NCBI RefSeq assembly: GCF_004323595.1
Contig: NZ_AP019373.1
Location: 2,108,001 to 2,172,000, forward strand
DNA from: Sulfuricystis thermophila
GTDB taxonomy: Bacteria; Pseudomonadota; Gammaproteobacteria; Burkholderiales; Rhodocyclaceae
Direction: 5' to 3'
DNA: 64,000 nt
Positions 42,072 to 54,058 of this stretch are shown here, in pieces. The notes beneath the pieces are model-generated. The model was not told where the DNA came from. It saw nothing but the letters and a program-made list of their open reading frames with translations, and searched no databases. Position 1 is the first letter of the stretch. Every line of letters starts with the position of its first letter. The position numbers and the translations under genes were made by a program.

Positions 42072-43795
42072 TTCCGTGTCCTCGCCAACAGGGACGACAG
42101 CTCGGCCAACGGCCGCGTGTTCAGCACGTCCTTGGCTTCCAGCCAGCCGCGCCGCGCCTGACCGACACCAAAGCGCAGGTTGGCGAAATCGGCGCGGCTG
42201 TGCGCATCGGAATCGATCGCCACCAGCACGCCTTCATCCTTGGCCAACAGGCAATCGCTGTCGGTCAAATCGAGCCGCTCGGGATGGGCATTGAGTTCGA
42301 GGAAACAGCCGCGCTGTTTCGCCGCGCGCACGATCCGCGCCATATCGACGTCGAACGGCGGCCGCGCGTCGATCAGCCGCCCGCTCGGATGGGCGAGGAT
42401 GCTGACATAGGGATGATCGAGCGCGCGCAGGATGCGCTCGGTCTGCTTGGCGCGCGGCAGGTCGAAACGGCTGTGGATCGCCGCCACCACCAGATCGAGC
42501 TCGCCGAGCACGTCGTCGGGCAGGTCGAGACGGCCATCTTCGAGGATGTCGACCTCGATGCCTTTCAACAGCCGGAAACCCTTGAAGCCTTCGTTGAGCC
42601 GGTCGATCTTCGCGCACTGTTCGCGCAGCCGTCGCGCATCGAGGCCATGCACCATCTTCAGCCGCTGCGAATGTTCGGTGATCGCCAGATATTCGAAGCC
42701 CAGCCGCTGCGCTTCGGCAGCCATCGCCTCGAGCGTGTCGTGGCCGTCGGTGGCCTGGGTATGCACGTGCAGGTCGCCGCGCAGGTCGGCCAGCGTGACC
42801 AGCTTCGGCAGACGGTGTGTGCGCGCCGCGCCGATCTCGCCGCGATCTTCACGCAGCTCGGGCGGGATCCAGTCGAGTCCCAGCGCCGCATAGACGTCCT
42901 CTTCGCTGCCCCCGGCGAGACGCTGCCGGCCGCGGAACAGCCCGTATTCGTTGAGCTTGAGGCCAGCCTCCTGGGCGAGCCTGCGCAAGGCGATGTTGTG
43001 CGCTTTCGAGCCGGTGAAGTAGAGCAGCGCCGCACCCCAGGACTCCGGTTCGATCACGCGCAGATCGACCTGCAGGCCGCTTTTCAGGATCACGCTGCCG
43101 CGCGTCTCGCCGGCTGCGAGCACGTCGCGCATCTCCTCATAGGCCGTGAAGCGCCGCATCACGGCTTGCGCATCATGCGTGGCGACGAGGAGGTCGAGAT
43201 CGCCGACGGTCTCCCGCGAACGGCGGAAACTGCCGGCGACTTCGATCCGCTCCACCGCCGGCGCGCCTTTCAGCCAGGCAGCCAAAGAGTCCGCATACTG
43301 CGCGGCGATCGCGAGCTTGAGCCGTTTGCTCTGCGACAGATGCTGCTCGACCGCCTGCAGGATGTTCGCCTCGGTCTTCGCGCCGAAACCGGGCAAGGCG
43401 CGGATGCGCCCGTCGCGTGCGGCGCGCGCGAGCTGCTCGAGGGTCTGCACGTCGAGTTCGTGCCACAGCGTGCGCACGCGCTTCGGGCCCAGGCCCGGAA
43501 TGTGCAGCAGCTCGGTGATCGCCGGCGGCAGTTCCTGGCGCAGCTTTTCCAGCGCACGGCATTTGCCGGTCTCCACGATCTCGCGGATCTTCGCCGCGAG
43601 ATCCGCGCCGATACCGGGCAGCCGCGTCAGATCCTCACCGCGCTCGACGAGGGTGCGCAGTTCGCGTGACCATTCGCCGACGATGCGTGCCGCATTGCGG
43701 TAGGCGCGGATGCGAAACGGGTTGGCGCCCTCGATCTCGAGCAGATCGGCGATCTCGGTGAAGATCGCCGCGATGTCGGCATTATGGATGGGCAT
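42068..43795 (-). CDS. polX: DNA polymerase/3'-5' exonuclease PolX
   Basis: A 575-residue family X DNA polymerase fused to a PHP exonuclease. The N-terminal helix-hairpin-helix region contains RLPGIGADLAAKIREIVETG and HIPGLGPKRVRTLW. The nucleotidyltransferase core has AGSFRRSRETVGDLDLLVAT with catalytic aspartates. The C-terminal PHP domain shows DLHVHTQATDGHDTLEAMAA and EYLAITEHSQRL. Bacterial PolX fills gaps in base-excision repair. It is the first gene of the operon with archease, rtcB, DUF504 and DUF3175 genes, and overlaps archease by four bases. Confidence 0.94.
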   Translation of the reverse strand: MPIHNADIAAIFTEIADLLEIEGANPFRIRAYRNAARIVGEWSRELRTLVERGEDLTRLPGIGADLAAKIREIVETGKCRALEKLRQELPPAITELLHIPGLGPKRVRTLWHELDVQTLEQLARAARDGRIRALPGFGAKTEANILQAVEQHLSQSKRLKLAIAAQYADSLAAWLKGAPAVERIEVAGSFRRSRETVGDLDLLVATHDAQAVMRRFTAYEEMRDVLAAGETRGSVILKSGLQVDLRVIEPESWGAALLYFTGSKAHNIALRRLAQEAGLKLNEYGLFRGRQRLAGGSEEDVYAALGLDWIPPELREDRGEIGAARTHRLPKLVTLADLRGDLHVHTQATDGHDTLEAMAAEAQRLGFEYLAITEHSQRLKMVHGLDARRLREQCAKIDRLNEGFKGFRLLKGIEVDILEDGRLDLPDDVLGELDLVVAAIHSRFDLPRAKQTERILRALDHPYVSILAHPSGRLIDARPPFDVDMARIVRAAKQRGCFLELNAHPERLDLTDSDCLLAKDEGVLVAIDSDAHSRADFANLRFGVGQARRGWLEAKDVLNTRPLAELSSLLARTRK

Positions 43796-43900
43796 CTCCG
43801 AGCCTTTCCGGCAAAGCGAGCGATTTCATTATCCACTGAAATTGTCGGGGTGCGCTCCCTATAATCGGGCGATCCTCATGTCGAAGCCAACGATCGCCTC

Positions 43901-46324
43901 ATGACCGTCCCCGCTCCCCTCAGTCCCGATCAGCTCAGCCGTCGCTGCGACCCCGCGCAGCTGGGCTTTGCCACGACGGCCGACGCCCCTGCGGCCTCTT
44001 CCGGCATCACCCAGGAACGCGCCCTCGCGGCGCTGCAGTTCGCGATCGAGACGCGCGCGCCGGGCTTCAATGTCTTCCTGCTCGGCGAACCTGGCTGCGG
44101 CCGCCATCGTCTGGTGGCCAGGCTGCTCGATGAACAGGCGCCACGGCAAGCCGTGCCGCCGGACCTTTGCTATGTCTATAACTTCGCCGACAGCAACCGG
44201 CCGCGGCTTTTGATCCTGCCGTCCGGTCGCGGCGCGCGCCTGAAGGCCGACATGCAGCATTTCGTCGCCGAACTGGCCAAGGCGATCGCCGCCGCCTTCG
44301 AGAGCGACACCTTCCGCGGCCAGGCCGAGGCCCTGCAGGAGGAATACAAGGAGCGAGAAGACCAGGCGCTGCGCCAGCTCGGACAAACCGCCAGCGAAAA
44401 CGGCATCGCGCTGTTGCGCACCCCGCAGGGCTTCATGTTCGCGCCGCTCAAGGGCGAGGAAACGATGGGGCCGGAAGATTTCGAAGCTCTGCCCGACGCA
44501 GAGAAGGAACGCCTCAACAAGCTGATCGAAGCATACGGGGACCAGCTGCGCGAGCTCTTGCATCAGTTCCCGCGCTGGCGGCGCGAGTTGCAGGCGCGCC
44601 TGTTGGCGCTGAGCCGGGAGACCATGACCCTGGCGGTCGGTCATCTGATCGAGGAACTCAAGGCGCACTATGCCGATCTCGCCAACGTCGTCGCCTTCCT
44701 CGACGAAGTGATGCGCGACGTCGTCGACAGCGCCGAGGAACTGCGCGAAACGAAGGGCGAGGCGGAAGGCCCCGCCAGCGCCATCGCCGGCAACCTGCCG
44801 CTGTCGCGCTATCAGGTCAACCTCTTCATCGACCACGGCGCGACGCAAGGTGCGCCGGTGATCTTCGAAGACCAGCCGAGCTTCCAGAACCTGATCGGCC
44901 GTGTCGACCACATCGCCCACATGGGCACGCTGATCACCCATTTCACGATGATCCGCGCCGGCGCGCTCGCCCGCGCCAACGGCGGCTATCTGGTGCTCGA
45001 CGTCGAGAAAGTCCTCGGCCAGCCCTATGCCTGGGAAGGGCTGAAACGCGCACTGCGCGCGCGCGAGCTGCGCATCGAATCGCTCGGCCAGATTTTCGGT
45101 CTGCTCTCGACGCTGACCATCGAGCCGGAGCCGATTCCGCTCGACCTCAAGGTGATCCTGATCGGCGAGCGCCATCTCTACTATCTGCTCAAGGAATACG
45201 ATCCGGAATTCGAACAGCTCTTCAAGGTGGCGGCCGATTTCGACGATGCGGTGCCGCGCGATGCCCCGACCATCGCCCGCTATGCCGGCTTCATCGCCGA
45301 CGAAGTGCGCGCCAAAGCGCTGCGCCCCTTCGATGCCGCGGCGGTAGCGCGGGTGATCGATCATGCGGCGCGGCTGGCCGACGATGCCGCGCGCCTGACC
45401 ACCGCGACGCGCCTGATCGCCGACCTCTTGGTCGAGGCCGATTACCACGCCGCGCGCGCGCAGCACACCGTCGTCGGCGCCGCCGATGTCGAGGCCGCAC
45501 TCGCCGCCCGCCGCACGCGCAGCGAGCGCCTGCAGCGGCTGGGCATCGACGAGATCCACCGTGGCGTGCGCCTGATCGACCTGGCCGGCAGCCAGGTCGG
45601 GCAAATCAATGGTCTGGTGGTCTTCGATCTCGGTGGGGAGCGCTTCGGCCAGCCGGTGCGCATCAGCGCGACGATCCGCCTCGGCGAGGGCGAGGTGATC
45701 GACATCGAGCGTGAGGCCGAACTCGGCGGCCCGATCCACTCGAAGGGCGTGATGATCCTCGCCTCCTTCCTCGCCGCCCGTTATGCGCGGCTGCAGCCCT
45801 TCTCGCTCACCGCCAGCCTGGTGTTCGAGCAGTCCTACGGCCCGGTCGAGGGCGATTCCGCGTCGCTCGCCGAACTCGCGGCACTGCTTTCGGCGCTGGC
45901 CAATGCACCGATCCGCCAAGCCATCGCCGTCACCGGCTCGGTCAACCAGTTCGGCCAGGTGCAGGCGATCGGCGGCGTCAACGAAAAGGTCGAGGGTTTC
46001 TTCGACACCTGTCAGGCCGCGGGGCTCACCGGTGAGCAGGGCGTGATCATCCCTCAAGCCAACCTCGCCCATCTGATGCTGCGTCCGGATGTGGTGGAAG
46101 CCTGCGCGGCCGGCCGCTTCCACCTCTGGGCCGTGTCTACCGTCGATCAGGCTATCGAGCTCTTGACCGGCGTGCCCGCCGGCCTGCCCGACGAACAGGG
46201 CAACATCCCACCCGACACGATCAATTATCTCGTCGCCGTGCAGCTCGCCGAGATGGCCACCCTGCGCCAGGCGTTCGCCGAGGCCCATGGCGGCGGCCAC
46301 AAGAAGCAGCAGAAAAAACACTGA
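43901..46324 (+). CDS. Lon-related AAA+ protease (LonB/YcbZ-like)
   Basis: An 807-residue putative ATP-dependent protease of the Lon-related AAA_32 group. The P-loop-like motif is [10 protein letters not shown] (residues about 64-73), with Arg where Walker A normally has Lys, as I recall for this group. A helical insertion occupies about 130-290. The C-terminal Lon peptidase domain has the catalytic Ser in [17 protein letters not shown] and Lys in [11 protein letters not shown]. There is no membrane segment, so it is cytosolic. It is divergent from polX across 105 bp, with no strong Shine-Dalgarno sequence before the ATG. Confidence 0.9.
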   Translation: MTVPAPLSPDQLSRRCDPAQLGFATTADAPAASSGITQERALAALQFAIETRAPGFNVFLLGEPGCGRHRLVARLLDEQAPRQAVPPDLCYVYNFADSNRPRLLILPSGRGARLKADMQHFVAELAKAIAAAFESDTFRGQAEALQEEYKEREDQALRQLGQTASENGIALLRTPQGFMFAPLKGEETMGPEDFEALPDAEKERLNKLIEAYGDQLRELLHQFPRWRRELQARLLALSRETMTLAVGHLIEELKAHYADLANVVAFLDEVMRDVVDSAEELRETKGEAEGPASAIAGNLPLSRYQVNLFIDHGATQGAPVIFEDQPSFQNLIGRVDHIAHMGTLITHFTMIRAGALARANGGYLVLDVEKVLGQPYAWEGLKRALRARELRIESLGQIFGLLSTLTIEPEPIPLDLKVILIGERHLYYLLKEYDPEFEQLFKVAADFDDAVPRDAPTIARYAGFIADEVRAKALRPFDAAAVARVIDHAARLADDAARLTTATRLIADLLVEADYHAARAQHTVVGAADVEAALAARRTRSERLQRLGIDEIHRGVRLIDLAGSQVGQINGLVVFDLGGERFGQPVRISATIRLGEGEVIDIEREAELGGPIHSKGVMILASFLAARYARLQPFSLTASLVFEQSYGPVEGDSASLAELAALLSALANAPIRQAIAVTGSVNQFGQVQAIGGVNEKVEGFFDTCQAAGLTGEQGVIIPQANLAHLMLRPDVVEACAAGRFHLWAVSTVDQAIELLTGVPAGLPDEQGNIPPDTINYLVAVQLAEMATLRQAFAEAHGGGHKKQQKKH

Positions 46325-46382
46325 CCTCGCTGCCTTCCCACCTTCCCTTCCCCGGGCTATAGTAATCTCGAAAGGGGAAGCG

Positions 46383-48143
<1,761 letters not shown>

Positions 48144-48144
48144 G

Positions 48145-49149
48145 ATGGTCATCGAGCATCGCCCGCCACCGCCGCCTTCCGGTCCCGTGCCCTGGGAGAA
48201 AGACTTTGCGCTGAAGCTGCTCGCCGACATGGTGCGCATCCGGCGCATGGAAGAGAAATGCGCCGAACTCTACGGCGTCGGCAAGATCCGCGGTTTCTTG
48301 CACCTCTACATCGGCGAGGAAGCGGTCGCCGTCGGCGCACTGCACGCGCTCACGCCGCAAGACAACGTCGTCGCCACCTACCGCGAGCATGGCCATGCGC
48401 TGGTGCGGGGACTGTCGATGAATGCGATCATGGCTGAGATGTATGGCAAGCAGGAGGGCTGCGTGAAGGGCCGCGGCGGTTCGATGCACCTGTTCGACAA
48501 AGCGACGCGGCTGTATGGCGGCAATGCGATCGTCGGCGGTGGTCTGCCGCTCGCCACCGGGCTTGCGCTGGCGGCGAAGATGCTGGCTGAGGATCGCATC
48601 ACCGCCTGCTTCTTCGGTGACGGCGCGGTCGCCGAAGGCGCCTTTCACGAGGCGATGAACCTCGCCGCGCTGTGGCGGCTGCCGGTGCTGTTCTGCTGCG
48701 AGAACAATCTATACGGCATGGGCACGGCGATCGAGCGCGCCGAGGCGGTGACCGATCTTTCCGCCAAGGCAGCCGCCTATGGCATGCCGGGCCTCGCCGC
48801 CGATGGCATGGACATCGTTGCGGTGCATGAGACCACGCGCGCGGCGCTGGCTCGCATCAAAAGCGACGGTGGGCCGGTGTTCGTCGAATATCGCACCTAC
48901 CGCTTCCGCGCCCACTCGATGTTCGATGCCGAGCTCTACCGCGACAAGGACGAGGTCGAAGCCTGGAAGACGCGCGGACCGATCCACACCTTCACGGCTC
49001 GCCTCAAGAGCGAGGGCAAGCTCAGCGAGGCGGAATTCCTCGCCCTCGATGCCGCCGCGCAGCGCGAAGTGGATGAGGCGGTGGCCTTCGCCGAAGCCGG
49101 CAGCTGGGAACCCGTCGAGGCGATGCTCAGGGACGTGTATTCATCATGA
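48145..49149 (+). CDS. 2-oxoacid dehydrogenase E1, alpha subunit
   Basis: A 334-residue alpha subunit of a heterotetrameric pyruvate or acetoin dehydrogenase E1. [20 protein letters not shown] and [19 protein letters not shown] are usual; the thiamine diphosphate motif is [20 protein letters not shown] with [34 protein letters not shown] is the late block. It follows acsA by one base and overlaps E1-beta. With aceE elsewhere in the window, the cell has both E1 types. Substrate could be pyruvate, acetoin or a branched 2-oxoacid. Confidence 0.92.
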   Translation: MVIEHRPPPPPSGPVPWEKDFALKLLADMVRIRRMEEKCAELYGVGKIRGFLHLYIGEEAVAVGALHALTPQDNVVATYREHGHALVRGLSMNAIMAEMYGKQEGCVKGRGGSMHLFDKATRLYGGNAIVGGGLPLATGLALAAKMLAEDRITACFFGDGAVAEGAFHEAMNLAALWRLPVLFCCENNLYGMGTAIERAEAVTDLSAKAAAYGMPGLAADGMDIVAVHETTRAALARIKSDGGPVFVEYRTYRFRAHSMFDAELYRDKDEVEAWKTRGPIHTFTARLKSEGKLSEAEFLALDAAAQREVDEAVAFAEAGSWEPVEAMLRDVYSS

Positions 49150-50120
49150 GCCGGAAGCTCACTTACCGCGAGGCGATGCGCGAAGCGATGCGCGAAGCGC
49201 TGCAGCGCGACCCGCGCGTCATCCTGATCGGCGAGGATGTCGGCCGCTATGGCGGCACCTATGCGTTCTCGAAGGGCTTCCTCGACGAGTTCGGCCCGGA
49301 ACGCATCCGCGACACGCCCCTGGCGGAGCTCGGTTTCGTCGGCACCGGCATCGGCGCGGCGCTGGGCGGGCTGCGGCCGATCGTCGAGGTGATGACGGTG
49401 AATTTCAGCCTGCTGGCGCTCGATCAGATCGTCAATACCGCAGCGCTGTTCCACCATATGTCGGGCGGACAGTTCTCGGTGCCGCTGGTGATCCGCATGG
49501 CCACCGGCGCCGGTCGCCAGCTCGCCGCGCAGCATTCGCACAGCCTCGAAGGCTGGTATGCGCACATCCCCGGCATCAAGGTGCTGGCGCCGGCGACGAT
49601 CGAGGATGCCCGCCACATGCTCGCCCCCGCGCTGGCCGATCCCGATCCGGTGGTGATCTTCGAACATGCCGGCCTGTTCAACCTGGAAGGCGAGCTGCCG
49701 GACATCGATGGCGTCGACATCGCCTCTGCGAAGCTGCGCCGCACGGGCCGCGATGTGGCGCTGATCACCTATGGCGGCTGCCTGCCCAAAACCCTCGCCG
49801 CCGCGGAGATGCTCGCAGCCGAAGGCATCGAAGCCGAGGTGCTCGACCTGCGCGTGCTGCGGCCGCTCGACACGGCGGGCATCGTCGCCACGGTGGCGAA
49901 ATGCCATCGCGCAGTGGTCATCGACGAGAACTGGAAGAGCGGCGGCTTCGCGGCGGAGGTGATGGCGCGCATCATGGAAAATGCCTTCTATGAGCTCGAT
50001 GCGCCGGTGGCGCGCGTCTGCGCCGAGGAAGTGCCGATCCCCTATGCGAAACATCTGGAGGAGGCGGCGCTGCCACAAGCCGAGAAGATCGTCGCCGCCG
50101 TGAAGGAGATGTTCGCATGA
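49146..50120 (+). CDS. 2-oxoacid dehydrogenase E1, beta subunit
   Basis: A 324-residue beta subunit: [20 protein letters not shown], then [20 protein letters not shown] and [20 protein letters not shown] are family blocks, and [20 protein letters not shown] contributes to the active site. The C-terminal transketolase-like domain includes [19 protein letters not shown]. It overlaps the alpha gene by four bases and the E2 gene by four, so subunit synthesis is coupled. Confidence 0.92.
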   Translation: MSRKLTYREAMREAMREALQRDPRVILIGEDVGRYGGTYAFSKGFLDEFGPERIRDTPLAELGFVGTGIGAALGGLRPIVEVMTVNFSLLALDQIVNTAALFHHMSGGQFSVPLVIRMATGAGRQLAAQHSHSLEGWYAHIPGIKVLAPATIEDARHMLAPALADPDPVVIFEHAGLFNLEGELPDIDGVDIASAKLRRTGRDVALITYGGCLPKTLAAAEMLAAEGIEAEVLDLRVLRPLDTAGIVATVAKCHRAVVIDENWKSGGFAAEVMARIMENAFYELDAPVARVCAEEVPIPYAKHLEEAALPQAEKIVAAVKEMFA

Positions 50121-51319
50121 TCGAATTCAGGCTGCCATCGCTCGGTGCCGACATGGACGAGGGCACCCTGCTCGAATGGAAGGTGAAGCCGGGCGACAGG
50201 GTCGAAAAGGGCCAGGTGATCGCGATCGTCGATACCGCGAAGGCCGCGATCGACGTCGAATGCTGGCAGGAAGGCACCGTGCATCGCCTGATCGCCGAGC
50301 CGGGGCAGAAGATGCCGGTCGGCACGGTGATGGCACTGCTGCTCGAACCCGGCGAGACAGTGCCGGCCGAAGCGGCGACGGCAACCCCGCACACCGGCAG
50401 CAACGAAAGCCGAGAAGTCTCCTCGGGTAGCGGCGCACTGCGCGAAGTCGGCGCTGGTGGAACGGCACCCCCGCCCGCTCCAGAGGCGGGTGAGCGGCGC
50501 CGCATCTCGCCGGCGGCGAGGAAACGCGCCGCCGAGCTGGGCGTCGCTGTCGAAAAGCTCATCGGCAGCGGGCCGCAGGGCGCAGTGACGCTCGAAGACG
50601 TCGAGAAAGCGGCGGCCCGACCCGCGCCCGCCGCGCCGCCGGGCGATCGTTTCCTGGCGATGCGCCAGACCATCGCCGCGGCGATGAGCCGTTCCAAGCG
50701 CGAGATTCCGCATTACTACGTCAGCGAGGACATTCCGCTCGCCCGCATGCTGGCCTGGCTGCAGGAAACGAACGCGCAGCGGCCGATGACCGAGCGCCTC
50801 TTGCCGGCCGCGGTGCTGCTCAAAGCCGTGGCACGCGCCTTGGCAAACTATCCCGAGCTCAACGGCCATTACCGCGATGGCGCCTTCCAGCCGGCGCAAG
50901 CGGTGCATCTGGGCGTGGCGATCTCGTTGCGCGCGGGCGGGCTGATCGCCCCGGCGATCCTCGATGCCGGCGCGAAGCCGCTCACAAAGCTGATGCAGGA
51001 ACTCGCCGATCTCGTCCGGCGCACCCGTGCCGGCTCGCTGAAAAGCGCCGAGCTTTCCGCGGCGACGATCACCGTGACCAATCTCGGCGACCAGGGCAGT
51101 CATGGCGTGTTCGGCGTCATCACCCCGCCGCAGGTGGCGCTGGTCGGATTCGGGCGCATCGCCGAACGGCCGTGGGCGGAGAATGGTGGGCTGAAAGCGC
51201 TGCCGGTGGTCACCGCCAGCCTTTCGGCCGACCACCGCGTCTCGGACGGCCATCGCGGCGCGCTGTTCCTGCGCGAACTTTCCGACCTGCTGCAACAACC
51301 GGAGGAACTCGCGCGATGA
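50117..51319 (+). CDS. 2-oxoacid dehydrogenase E2, dihydrolipoyl acyltransferase
   Basis: A 400-residue E2: lipoyl domain (residues 1-78; [20 protein letters not shown], lipoyl Lys in [11 protein letters not shown]), a linker holding a dispersed-repeat copy ([16 protein letters not shown], residues about 109-120), a peripheral-subunit-binding domain ([20 protein letters not shown]) and a catalytic domain ending [20 protein letters not shown]. No E3 gene is in this cluster; lpdA at 26-27 kb is the likely partner. It overlaps the acyl carrier protein gene by four bases. Confidence 0.93.
   Translation: MIEFRLPSLGADMDEGTLLEWKVKPGDRVEKGQVIAIVDTAKAAIDVECWQEGTVHRLIAEPGQKMPVGTVMALLLEPGETVPAEAATATPHTGSNESREVSSGSGALREVGAGGTAPPPAPEAGERRRISPAARKRAAELGVAVEKLIGSGPQGAVTLEDVEKAAARPAPAAPPGDRFLAMRQTIAAAMSRSKREIPHYYVSEDIPLARMLAWLQETNAQRPMTERLLPAAVLLKAVARALANYPELNGHYRDGAFQPAQAVHLGVAISLRAGGLIAPAILDAGAKPLTKLMQELADLVRRTRAGSLKSAELSAATITVTNLGDQGSHGVFGVITPPQVALVGFGRIAERPWAENGGLKALPVVTASLSADHRVSDGHRGALFLRELSDLLQQPEELAR
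50444..50470 (+). repeat. Dispersed mini-repeat copy in the second E2 gene
   Basis: GAAGTCGGCGCTGGTGGAAC then GGCACCC, sense orientation, translated VGAGGTAP in the flexible linker. Confidence 0.9.
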
Positions 51320-51576
51320 ACCCCAGCGAATTGCGCCAACGGGTCATCACCACGCTGCAGGGCATCGCCCCGGAGGTGGATGCCGCGCGCCTGCGCGACG
51401 ATCTGCCGCTCAGGCGCCAGGTCGATCTCGATTCGATGGACTGGCTCAACTTCCTGCTCGGCCTGAACAAAGCGCTGGGCATCGAGATTCCCGAAAAGGA
51501 TTATGCCCGGCTCACCACGCTGAGCGCGCTGCTCGATTACTTGCAACACAAACTCACCGAAAGGAGTGCATCATGA
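51316..51576 (+). CDS. Stand-alone acyl carrier protein
   Basis: An 86-residue phosphopantetheine-binding protein. The attachment serine lies in VDLDSMDWLNFLLGLNKAL, matching the DSxxx-F/L pattern of acyl carrier proteins, and the rest is acidic and four-helical (PEKDYARLTTLSALLDYLQ). Its ATG overlaps the stop of the E2 gene and its stop overlaps the next start. An ACP inside a dehydrogenase operon suggests that the acyl group made by E1/E2, or by the ligase, is moved to a carrier. No partner for the ACP is visible nearby. Confidence 0.9.
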   Translation: MNPSELRQRVITTLQGIAPEVDAARLRDDLPLRRQVDLDSMDWLNFLLGLNKALGIEIPEKDYARLTTLSALLDYLQHKLTERSAS

Positions 51577-52076
51577 AAGCCAACGTTCCAGCTGCCGGTT
51601 TCCGTCCCGTGCGGCGCGACCAGCTGCGCCCGGAACGGATCCACGACACCTACCAGCTCACCCACAAGCTCGCCGAGCCGTCGGTGTGCAAGGTCTGTGG
51701 CGCGATCTACCATGCCGGACGCTGGCAATGGGGCAGCCCACCGGGCGGCGCCCATGAAGTCACCTGCCCGGCCTGCGCGCGCATCCGCGACCATCTGCCG
51801 ATGGGCTATGTGCAGCTTTCCGGCGATTACTTCGCCGCCCATCGAGACGAGCTGCTCAAGCTCGTGCGCCACCGCGAGGAAAAGGAAAAGGCCGAACACC
51901 CGCTGGCGCGCATCATGGCCATCGAGGATCAGGCCGACGGCGGCGTGCTGGTGACCACCACCGACAGCCATCTCGCACGCTCCATCGGCGAGGCGTTGGA
52001 GCACGCCCACAAAGGCGAGCTGGAATTCCATTACAACGAAGGGGACAACCTGCTGCGCGTGTTCTGGGAACGGTAG
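51573..52076 (+). CDS. Zinc-ribbon protein of the BCAM0308 type
   Basis: A 167-residue soluble protein. Two CxxC pairs (SVCKVCGAIYHAGRW and VTCPACARIRDHLPMGY) form a probable zinc ribbon in the N-terminal half. The C-terminal half (about 110-167; IMAIEDQADGGVLVTTTDSH, then ARSIGEALEHAHKGELEFHY) resembles BCAM0308-family proteins, whose biochemical role I do not know. It is translationally coupled to the ACP gene, and iorA follows after a terminator-like hairpin. No function is assigned. Confidence 0.7.
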   Translation: MKANVPAAGFRPVRRDQLRPERIHDTYQLTHKLAEPSVCKVCGAIYHAGRWQWGSPPGGAHEVTCPACARIRDHLPMGYVQLSGDYFAAHRDELLKLVRHREEKEKAEHPLARIMAIEDQADGGVLVTTTDSHLARSIGEALEHAHKGELEFHYNEGDNLLRVFWER

Positions 52077-52115
52077 ACGATTGCAGGCCGAAGCCGGATA
52101 ATCGCCGTTAGCGCG

Positions 52116-52142
52116 GCCCGTCGCGACACCAGCGCGGCGGGC
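52116..52142 (+). terminator. Terminator-like hairpin between the zinc-ribbon gene and iorA
   Basis: GCCCG-T-CGCG and CGCG-G-CGGGC pair around ACACCAG, followed by TTTCCATTTCTC. It may separate the acs-dehydrogenase-ACP transcript from iorAB, or attenuate it. The tract has only three consecutive T's. Confidence 0.55.
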
Positions 52143-52174
52143 TTTCCATTTCTCAATTCGAAGACGAGACTTCT

Positions 52175-54049
52175 ATGGCTTCAGTCATGCCCGCCCCGAG
52201 CCCGACCATTTCAGAGAACCGGCTGTTCCTCTCCGGCAACGAGGCCGTTGCCCGCGCCGTCTGGGAATCCGGCTGCAAGGTCGCCGCCGCCTATCCCGGC
52301 ACGCCTTCCACCGAAATGCTGGAAGTGATTTCGACCTACCCCGAGATTTATTCCGAATGGTCGGTCAATGAAAAGGTGTCGCTCGAAGTCGCCATCGGCG
52401 CCGCGTTTGCCGGCAGCCGGGCGTTTTGCGCGATGAAACACGTCGGCATGAACGTCGCCTCGGATGCCTTGATGACATTGACGCTGACCGGCGTGATCGG
52501 CGGGCTGGTGATCGCCATCGCCGACGACGTGGGGCTCTCCTCGTCGCAGAACGAGCAGGATTCGCGCTTTTGGGGACGCTTTGCGCATGTGCCGGTGTTC
52601 GAGCCGTCCGACTCGCAGGAAGCGTATGAGATGACGAAGCTCGCCTTCGACTTTTCGGAAAAGCACCAGGTGCCGGTGATCCTGCGCATGACCACGCGCA
52701 TCAATCACGTCAAGGGGCTGGTCGTGGTGGGCGAGCGTGTCGCCCACCCGAATACCGGCGGCTTCCAGAAGAATCCGGCACGCTGGGTGATGACGCCTGC
52801 CGGCGCGGGCAAGCGCATTCCGCTCATGTTCGAGCGCGACCAGGCCTTGCGCGCCGCAGCCGAGGCCAGCCCACTCAATGTCGTGGATGGCGGACGCGAT
52901 CGCCGTGTCGGTTTCGTCGCCTCCGGCCCGGCCTGGATGCACGTCAAGGAAAGCTTCCCGGATGCGCCGGTGCTGAAACTCGGCTTTTCCTGCCCGGTGC
53001 CGGTCGAGAAGATTCGCGCCTTTGCAAAGACGGTCGATAATCTCGTCGTCGTCGAGGAAGTCGAACCGCTGGTCGAGACCGAACTCAAGGCCGCCGGCAT
53101 TCACTGCCACGGCAAGGACATCCTGCCCAAGCAGGGCGAACTGGCGCCCAATGTGCTCAAGCCGGCGATCGCCAAGCTCCTCGGTGAGCCGGCGCCGGAA
53201 AATCTCGCCAAGCCGGCACCGGTGTTTCCGCGCCCGCCGACGATGTGCGTCGCCTGTCCGCATCTGGGCGTCTATTACACGCTCTCGCAGATCAAGAACA
53301 TCACCATCTCCGGCGACATCGGCTGCTACACGCTCGGCGCGGGACATCCCTGGAACGCGCTCGACACGACGATCTCGATGGGCGCCTCGATGGGCATCGC
53401 ACTCGGCCTCGACAAGGGCCGTGGCGAGGCCGACAAGGACAAGCGGATCCTGGCCGTGATCGGCGATTCGACCTTCCTGCACATGGGCATGCAGGGCCTG
53501 CTCGACATCGTCTACAACCGCGGCAACGTCACGGTGCTCTTGCTCGACAACCGCGCCGTCGGCATGACCGGTGGCCAACCCGATCCGGGCAGCGGCCGCG
53601 ACATCCATGGCGAGCCCGCGCCGCGTGTCGATTTCGCCAAACTGGTCGAGGCGCTCGGCGTCAAGAAGGAACGCATCCACGTCGTCGACCCCTATCAGCT
53701 GCCGGTGCTGTTCAAGACCATCCGCGAAGAGATCAAGATCCCCGAGGTGTCGGTGATCATCACGAACCAGCCCTGCGTGCTGATCGACGACTACAAGAAG
53801 CAAAAGCCCTACGAGGTGATCGACGAGAAATGCACCGGTTGCGGCAACTGCGTCGAGGTCGGCTGCCCGGCGATCCATGTCGTGCGCCGCGAAAAGGTCG
53901 TCAAACCCTCCGGCAAGGAAGTCGAGCTGCAGTTCGTCCGCATCGAAACCTCGGTGTGCACCGGCTGTGGTCTGTGCGTGCAGCCTTGCGCACCGGACGC
54001 GATCGTCCCGGCCGATCCGAGCAAACCCATTCGCCTCGTCAAGCATTGA
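52175..54049 (+). CDS. iorA: Indolepyruvate-type ferredoxin oxidoreductase, alpha subunit
   Basis: A 624-residue alpha subunit of the IorA group, oxidatively decarboxylating aryl or similar 2-oxoacids to acyl-CoA and reduced ferredoxin. It begins NRLFLSGNEAVARAVWESGC, with AAAYPGTPSTEMLEVISTYP in the substrate domain. The thiamine diphosphate motif is in DIGCYTLGAGHPWNALDTTI and GDSTFLHMGMQGLLDIVYNR. The C-terminal ferredoxin domain has CTGCGNCVEVGCP and CTGCGLCVQPCAPDAI for two [4Fe-4S] clusters. The exact substrate is not fixed by sequence. It pairs with iorB ten bases downstream. Confidence 0.93.
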   Translation: MASVMPAPSPTISENRLFLSGNEAVARAVWESGCKVAAAYPGTPSTEMLEVISTYPEIYSEWSVNEKVSLEVAIGAAFAGSRAFCAMKHVGMNVASDALMTLTLTGVIGGLVIAIADDVGLSSSQNEQDSRFWGRFAHVPVFEPSDSQEAYEMTKLAFDFSEKHQVPVILRMTTRINHVKGLVVVGERVAHPNTGGFQKNPARWVMTPAGAGKRIPLMFERDQALRAAAEASPLNVVDGGRDRRVGFVASGPAWMHVKESFPDAPVLKLGFSCPVPVEKIRAFAKTVDNLVVVEEVEPLVETELKAAGIHCHGKDILPKQGELAPNVLKPAIAKLLGEPAPENLAKPAPVFPRPPTMCVACPHLGVYYTLSQIKNITISGDIGCYTLGAGHPWNALDTTISMGASMGIALGLDKGRGEADKDKRILAVIGDSTFLHMGMQGLLDIVYNRGNVTVLLLDNRAVGMTGGQPDPGSGRDIHGEPAPRVDFAKLVEALGVKKERIHVVDPYQLPVLFKTIREEIKIPEVSVIITNQPCVLIDDYKKQKPYEVIDEKCTGCGNCVEVGCPAIHVVRREKVVKPSGKEVELQFVRIETSVCTGCGLCVQPCAPDAIVPADPSKPIRLVKH

Positions 54050-54058
54050 GAAGCCACC

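Noticed and set aside
45880-45920. Further dispersed-repeat copy (TTTCGGCGCTGGCC)
   Set aside because: Only part of the core matches, and the residues LLSALANAP belong to the conserved Lon peptidase domain; chance match.
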